Source: Mycoplasma struthionis (GTDB lineage Bacteria; Bacillota_I; Bacilli_A; Mycoplasmatales; Metamycoplasmataceae). From it: a DNA stretch of 64,000 nucleotides. The notes beneath the pieces were generated by a model. It had not been told where the DNA came from. It did not search any database and saw only the letters and a list, made by a program, of their open reading frames with translations. The stretch lies in contig NZ_CP034044.1 in assembly GCF_003855455.1 (NCBI RefSeq), positions 1-64,000 of the forward strand. Reading direction: 5' to 3'. The number at the start of each line of letters is the position of its first letter. Within the stretch, counting starts at the first letter, position 1. Made by a program: the position numbers and the translations under genes. Shown here piece by piece: positions 57,863 through 64,000 of the stretch.

Positions 57863-59176
57863 ATGAAACAATTTATACAATATAAACAAGATCAAAAAGA
57901 ATTTAACAAAATGGTAAAAGACATAGCTAATTTATGTGCTATACCCTCAATTTCAGTTGAATCAAAAGATAAAAAATACCCTTTTGGAAAAGAAGTAAAT
58001 GATGCTTTAGATTATGTATTAAATCTAGCTAAATCATTTGGTTTTGATACATTTAAAGATAAAAATAATCAATATCGTTATGCTCAAATTGGAAAAGGTA
58101 AAAAATCAATTGGGATTTTAGCTCATTTAGATGTTGTGCCAGAAGGTGATAAAAGTCAATGAAAAACCGAAGCTTTTAAACCAGTTATTGAAGAAGATAA
58201 AATAATAGCAAGAGGTTCATTAGATGATAAAGGACCTACAATAATTAATTTATATGCTATGAAATATATTTATGACAATAAATTATTAAGCGATGAATGA
58301 AATATTAGAATCATTTTTGGTTTATCAGAAGAAACAACAATGAACTCAATGAAAGCTTATTTAAAAGAAAATGAATCACCTTATCTTTCATATACTCCAG
58401 ATGGAGAATGACCTTTAATATTTGCAGAAAAAACTATTTATCATACTGAAATTAGTTTTCCTAAAATTGATAATTTAGAAATTGAAGGTGGTTTAGTAGC
58501 AAATCAAATTCCTGATATAGTTAACTTAGTTTATAAAAATAAAAAAGAAACTATAAAAGGCATTGGAGGACATGGTTCAACTCCTGAAAAAGGAGAAAAT
58601 GCTATTATAAAAGCAATTAAAAAATTAGTAAATGATGATCCAACTTTAATAACAAAAGATTTATTTAAATTTGTTTTAACTAACTTCATGACAAATAATT
58701 ATGAGCTTAAAAACATATTTTCAGGTTTTGAAGATTTTTCAGGTAAACTTTCAGCAAATTTAGGAATTATAAAAACTTTAAAAGATAGATACGTTACTTC
58801 TTTTGATTTAAGAGTTCCTGTTTCATTAAAAAAAGAAGATATACAAAAATATTTGAATGATTATTTACAAAAAACATTTAAAGGAAGAGTAACTGAAAAT
58901 TTAGTAGGTTATAAAAACTCAAAATACATGCCTAAAGATAATGAAATGCTAAGAGTATTAATGTTAACTTATAATGAGGCTATGAAAACAAATGAAGAAC
59001 CTTTAGCAATCGGTGGTGGAACTTATGCTAGATTGCTTGAAAACTGTGTTGCTTTTGGTTCAACTAAATATATGCATTTAATGCATGGACCTAATGAATA
59101 TTTTAGTTATCAAGAAATAAAAGATTCATTAGAAATATATATCAATGCTTTAGTTAGATTACAAGATATTAAATAA
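57863..59176 (+). CDS. pepV: M20 family dipeptidase (PepV-like)
   Basis: 437 residues. Zinc-binding and catalytic motifs of M20 peptidases: [21 protein letters not shown] and [22 protein letters not shown] in the lid domain; [16 protein letters not shown] near the end. Cleaves dipeptides in the cytoplasm; useful to an organism living on imported peptides. TATAAT at 57839-57844 and AAAGGA before the ATG. Stop overlaps the rsuA start by one base. Confidence 0.92.
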
Positions 59177-59877
59177 TGAAAATAAGAATAGAAAAAGTAA
59201 TTGCTTCATTATATCCTTATACAAGAGCTGAAATAAAAGACTTAATTAAAAAAGGACTAATAAAAGTAAATAATGAAATTATTAAAAAACCTATAAATAT
59301 AGACACTGAAAAAGATTTAGTTTATTTTGATAATGAATTAATAAAATATAAAGAATTTTATTATTATATGTTTAATAAACCTGCTGGCTATATTTGTGCT
59401 AATTATGATAAATATGAAAGTACTATATTTGACATTTTAGATTTAGATAATCGCCAATATTTTGCATACGGGCGGTTAGATAAAGATACAGAAGGTTTAT
59501 TAATTATTTCAAATGATGGAAAATTAGGTCATTATTTATTAAGTCCTAAACACAAAGTTGCTAAAAAATATTATTTAAAAGTAAATAAAGAATTTACTGA
59601 AAACATAAAAACTTATACTAAACCTATTAAAATAGGAGAAGATGAATTTATAAAAGATTATCAGTTTGAATTTATTGATGATTTTAGTGCTTATTTAACT
59701 ATTTATGAAGGTAAGTTTCATCAAGTTAAAAGAATGTTAGAATTTTTTAACTATGAGGTTATTTATTTAAAAAGATTAAGTTTTGGAAATCTTGTTTTAG
59801 ATAAAAAACTTAAATTAGGTGAAATAAGAGAATTAAATCAAGATGAAATTGAGATATTAAAAAGTAGGGAAAATTAA
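59176..59877 (+). CDS. rsuA: 16S rRNA pseudouridine synthase (RsuA/RluB family)
   Basis: 233 residues. N-terminal S4-like domain (RIEKVIASLYPYTRAEIKDLI), catalytic GRLDKDTEGLLI with Asp, and EGKFHQVKRML. Length and motif favour RsuA, which modifies U516 of 16S rRNA. The catalytic motif's Arg is written CGG (59473-59475), a codon that some mycoplasmas avoid. Convergent with the P-type ATPase gene, the two stops overlapping by four bases. Confidence 0.9.
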   Translation: MKIRIEKVIASLYPYTRAEIKDLIKKGLIKVNNEIIKKPINIDTEKDLVYFDNELIKYKEFYYYMFNKPAGYICANYDKYESTIFDILDLDNRQYFAYGRLDKDTEGLLIISNDGKLGHYLLSPKHKVAKKYYLKVNKEFTENIKTYTKPIKIGEDEFIKDYQFEFIDDFSAYLTIYEGKFHQVKRMLEFFNYEVIYLKRLSFGNLVLDKKLKLGEIRELNQDEIEILKSREN

Positions 59878-59891
59878 ACCCTACTTTTTTT
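59861..59891. terminator. Terminator rsuA / P-type ATPase
   Basis: GTAGGG...CCCTAC stem followed by TTTTTTT on the plus strand, spanning both stop codons. Confidence 0.8.
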
Positions 59892-62770
59892 GAAAACTTT
59901 TTTATCTCTTGGATCTTGAATTAGTTCAAATGATACTATTTTATGATCATGTTGATTCTTTTTATCTATAGCCATTAAAATAAGTTTGTGAATTGAATAT
60001 ATAGGAATTAAAACTAAAGGAAGTCCTAAACCTATTGCTATTAGTTTAGAGTGAGCAACGATGTTTTCATAACCATTGAATACTAAAGCAATTTTATTTA
60101 CAAATACAACTAAAAATAAAAAGCCTAATGACATAAATACAGAAGCATATACTTTTCAATAGAAAATTGGATTAGACATAAAAAATGGTTTTTTAGACAT
60201 TAAATTAATTGAGTTAAATGTTGCTGTAATACCTAAGACTAAAAAAGCCATTGTTGATGCCGCTCTTAAAACGCTATCAGCTGTAGCATTTGCTTGATTT
60301 ACAGCATATAAAGCACCTAAATAATAAGCAACTAGTGAAAGTATACCAACTAAAATACCTTGTCAAAGAGTATTAATTCCCATACCTTTTGCAAATATTG
60401 ATTCATATTTTGAAATAGGTCTTTTATTCATATAATTTTCTTTAGAATCTTGAAGACCTAATGCAATAGCTGGAAAACCGTGAGTAAATAAGTTAATTCA
60501 TAATAATTGAGTAGCTGAAAGTATGTATATTTCTTCACCTTTTAAAATTTCAGCAAATTTTTGAGTTGAAAAAATTCCTTTAAAAATTAATAAGCCAAAG
60601 AATACTAAAATAATTTCAGCTATAGAAGTAATTAGTAAATTTTGAATTACATTTTTAATTTTTTGATAAATAGAACGACCGTTTTTAACTGCTTCAACAA
60701 TAGTTGAGAAATTGTCATCAGCTAAGATCATATTAGCTGCTTGTTTTGATGCTTCTGTTCCAGTTATACCCATAGCACAACCTATATCAGAGGCTTTTAA
60801 AGCAGGCGCATCGTTAACACCGTCACCTGTCATAGCAACGACTTGTTTTCTTTTTTGTCAAGCGTTAACAATTCTTAATTTATCTTCCGGTTTAACTCTT
60901 GCATAAACTGAATATTCAGTTATGTGTTCAGTTAAATATTCATCAGATAAAGCATCTAATTCTAAACCTGTTATAGCTTTATCATTTTCATTATAAATTC
61001 CTAAACTAGTTGCAATTGCTTTTGCTGTGTTAATATTGTCTCCAGTAATCATTATTGGTTTAATACCAGAAGAACGACATATTTCAATAGCAGCTTTTGC
61101 TTCTTCTCTAGGAGGGTCTATCATTGCTACTAAACCTAGAAAAGTTAAATTATTTTCTAACATTTCTTCTTGTTTTTTAGCATCAAGTTTTTGGAATTCA
61201 GCATATTCTTTATCAGTTATTTCTTTGAATGCAACTGCTAAAACCCGATATGCTTTGCTTGCTCATTTTTCATTAATATTGTGTATTGATTCTAAATTAG
61301 TATTTATAAAATTTGTACATCTATTTACTAAAATATCAGGTGCACCTTTTACTAAAACTAATTTTTTATTGTTAACTTCATTAATTGTAGACATCAGTTT
61401 TCTATCTGAATCAAAAGGAATAACGTGAAGTCTTGGATTAGATTTTATTAAATCACTTTTAAAAACAAATGAAGAGTGTTTTTCTAAAGCATATAAGAAT
61501 GCTAATTCAGTAGGATCTCCTGCTTCTTTATATTCATTATTTTGTAAAACTAAATTTGCTTCTGAACATAAAGAACCATATTCTACTAATTTAAGATGAG
61601 AATCATTATTAAAACCATTTTCAGAACTTATTTCATTGTTTGCAAATAAATCAACAATGGTCATTTTATTTTGAGTTAATGTACCTGTTTTATCAGAACA
61701 TATTACAGCACAGCTACCTAAAGCTTCTACAGCCATTAGATCTTTTACAATAGCTTTTTATTGGCCATTCTTTGAACACCAATTGCTAAAATTATAGATG
61801 AGAATGCTATTAAACCTTCTGGAATAGCAGCAACTGCTAAAGAGATAGCATTTACTATTGTAGTTGATCAAAAAGCAGTATCAGCAAAACTTAAATGACC
61901 AGCTGCTTGGAAAATAATTTGTAATAATAAACTTGCTAAAAATAATCCTAAACCAGCATATCCAAATATTTTTCCTAATTTATTAATTTTTAATTGTAAT
62001 GGACTTAATACTTCTTCTTGTTTTGAAACTAGTGTTGATATTTTTCCAAGTTCTGTGTTTTTACCAATTGCAGTGACTACAAAATAACCTGTTCCAGTGG
62101 CTGCAATTGAAGAAGAATAAACCATAAATTTTCTATCAGCCATCGGTTTAGATAAATCGCGAGCTTCTAAATAATTTTTTTCTGCTGGTTCACTTTCACC
62201 AGTTAATGAACTTTCAATTGCTGATAAATTCGATGAAAAAAGTAAATACCCATCTGCGGCAATAACATCTCCAGCTTCAATTAATACAACATCTCCAATT
62301 GTTAGTTCTGAAGAATTAATAGTAATAAGATTACCGTTTCTAACAACCTTGGCTTGCTGAGGACTAAGTTTTTTTAATGCATCAATTGCTTGTGCACTTT
62401 TTATTTCTTGAACAGCGCCGACTAAGGAGTTAGTCATAACAACAAACATAATAATAGAAGGTTCAATAAATTCTATTAATAAACGGTGATTATTTTCACT
62501 TCAATTTCAATTATGTTTGATTCCACTTATAATAGCAAAAATATAAGATAATAAAGAAGCAAAAAGTAAAATGATAACTAATAAATCTTTGAATTGTGCT
62601 AAATAAACTAAAAAAGGATTTATTTTTTTACTTTGCTCTAGTTCATTTAAACCATATTTATTTTGCCTTTCATTTACCTCATTATCATTTAAACCAGTTT
62701 TTAAATCTGTAGCTATATCAGATTCTAAAACTTGTATTTCTTTAATATCCTCTAATTTGTTTTTTTTCAT
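59874..62770 (-). CDS. P-type cation (Ca2+-type) ATPase, one-base frameshift near 61756
   Basis: 965 residues if one base is restored. P2A architecture: cation ATPase N-terminus, [11 protein letters not shown] actuator motif, PEGL in membrane segment 4 ([12 protein letters not shown]), phosphorylation site [31 protein letters not shown] hinge, and a C-terminal membrane domain. Ca2+ export is the usual role; a Na+ or K+ role is not excluded. The frame breaks at a run of five T (61754-61758); six would give [22 protein letters not shown] precedes the ATG. Probably a consensus error. Confidence 0.92.
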
Positions 62771-62822
62771 TTTTTCTCCTATTTATATCTTTAAAAATTG
62801 TACTATATTTTTAAATAAAAAA

Positions 62823-62855
62823 ATAAGAAAAGCCAACGCATAGCGTTGACTTTGA
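62823..62855 (-). terminator. Terminator of the amino-acid permease gene
   Basis: Minus strand AAGTCAACGC-TAT-GCGTTGGCTT followed by TTCTTATTTTTTT, about 20 bases after the permease stop. Confidence 0.85.
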
Positions 62856-62874
62856 AAGTTGAAAACTTTTACAA

Positions 62875-64000
62875 TTATAGTCCGTATGTTGCTAAAACTA
62901 AATTGTTTAATTCTGCTCTTTCTTTGTAATCTTGCATTACACATGGGCAGTAGTATTCTCTTTCGTGAGGACAAATGTTTCCGCTTAGAATTCTATCAAA
63001 TCTTTTCTTGTTTCAAATAGCAATTTGTTTTTCAATTGGAGTTGATAAGAATGTTACAACTAAGAAGAATAAGAATAGTCCTGAAGTAGCAACATTACTA
63101 ATTAAAGCGTTTCTTACTTCGCCGTCTTTTGTAGTAATGTATTTAACTGAGTTAATTCCCATTGAAATAAATGGATCTAAAACGTTAAATAACATTGTTA
63201 AAGTAATAATAACTACTGATGAAATACCTGCTCAGTATAGGTGAGGAGTTTTTTCTACAGCTACTCTGTTAGATTTTCTATTTAAAATAGCTCCAACGAT
63301 AGCAGCACAAATAAACATAAATGCAAAGATTGCCATTCAGTTAGACATTAAGTCTGAGAATGATAATAATTGTCCAATTTTGTATCCGTAACCATCACCG
63401 TATCCACTAGCATCGATGTAAGCGAATGCACCAATAGCCGTGAATAAAATCATAATTGGTAATGATAATGCTAAACAGAAGAATGCTCCAACTCATGGAG
63501 TTTTTGAGTTCTTTAAGTATCTGTAAGCTGATACAGGAACAAAAATTTCTCCTTCTTTAATTAAGTCTTCTACGAATCTTGTAGCTCACATTGTGAAACC
63601 GTTTAGAATTCCTAGAACACCGATAGCAATTAATACGTTAACAACACCAAATACTCATCCAGCTTTTTTAACTGTTAGTAAGTCTTGGAATCCGTAGAAA
63701 CCACCTGTTCCAGCTCCTAATGTCATTGCTGTAGCAATAACAATATATAGAACGGTCATTGATAATAAACCAATTGTTAATGCTAAAGGAGTTTTCTTAG
63801 GTTCTTTCATTTCTGATTGAATACCAGCTGTTACATAGAAACCATCAAATGCAAAGAAAATTGCACCTAGTGATGAGAATGTAGCAAAGAATGGTGATAG
63901 ACCAAAGAATGATCCAGCATTTTTATCAAACAAGTCTTTAGCAGTTACATTTTTTCAGAATGTTGAAGGTAGTAATGCTGTTTTTTCTTCGTTTGCGTGG
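62875..64000 (-). CDS. APC superfamily amino-acid permease (5' end outside window)
   Basis: The last ~375 residues are present. Several hydrophobic segments and the APC-type motif FFAFDGFYVTAGIQSEMKEPKK identify a PotE/ArcD-like amino-acid permease or antiporter. Given arcB and arcC nearby an arginine/ornithine exchanger is possible but not shown. The cytoplasmic tail has an unusual Cys/His cluster, GNICPHEREYYCPCVMQ, about 35 residues from the end. Start lies beyond 64000. Confidence 0.8.

Noticed and set aside
1-64000. CRISPR array, tRNA or rRNA genes, insertion sequences
   Set aside because: I looked for short direct repeats with spacers, tRNA-like cloverleaf ends and transposase motifs and found none.

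Overview
The window is about 64 kb of very AT-rich DNA read with the mycoplasma code: TGA sits at conserved tryptophan positions inside argS, cysS, parE, parC, rnj, pepV and the ABC permeases. Together with several lipoprotein signal peptides, a single-subunit-type ABC import operon, an arginine fermentation pair (arcB, arcC) and an amino-acid permease, this points to a wall-less, arginine-using mollicute of the Mycoplasmopsis/Metamycoplasma kind. I cannot name the species.

Positions 1-38530 are a head-to-tail tandem array of one ~15.5 kb unit: a left-truncated copy (1-7459), a full copy (7460-22995) and a second full copy (22996-38530). Each unit holds, left to right, a gamma-glutamylcyclotransferase-like gene, the SRP RNA, two unrecognised genes, rpsD, a 1904-aa DUF31 serine-protease lipoprotein, a degenerate phosphoglucomutase-like gene, a 516-aa solute-binding lipoprotein, and the distal part of an ABC importer operon (small membrane protein, two permeases, ATPase 3' part). 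The novel joint at 7459/7460 and 22995/22996 fuses the middle of the ATPase gene to the 3' end of the cyclotransferase-like gene. Only the rightmost ATPase (37482-39446) is whole. The copies differ by only a handful of substitutions, so the amplification is recent or is an assembly product. The first 3.3 kb carries about 23 missing bases, mostly in homopolymers, that break three genes; this looks like unpolished sequence.

The intact import operon runs leftward from 42636: solute-binding lipoprotein, staphylococcal-nuclease-like lipoprotein, ATPase with a long helical insert, two permeases, a 61-aa membrane protein. It has the layout of a nucleic-acid scavenging system (nuclease at the membrane, products imported). 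Leader and intercistronic hairpins suggest transcript-level control.

From 42.8 kb on the content is mostly housekeeping: rnhB, argS/cysS (divergent), rlmB, arcB-arcC, mscL, RNase J, parE-parC, a 40-aa basic protein, an endonuclease I lipoprotein, pepV-rsuA, a P-type Ca2+-type ATPase and the 3' part of an APC amino-acid permease. parC, the endonuclease gene and the P-type ATPase each carry a single-base shortage in a homopolymer, the same error signature as the left edge. Many genes have a TATAAT box 6-8 nt before the ATG and no Shine-Dalgarno sequence, so leaderless mRNAs appear common in this organism.
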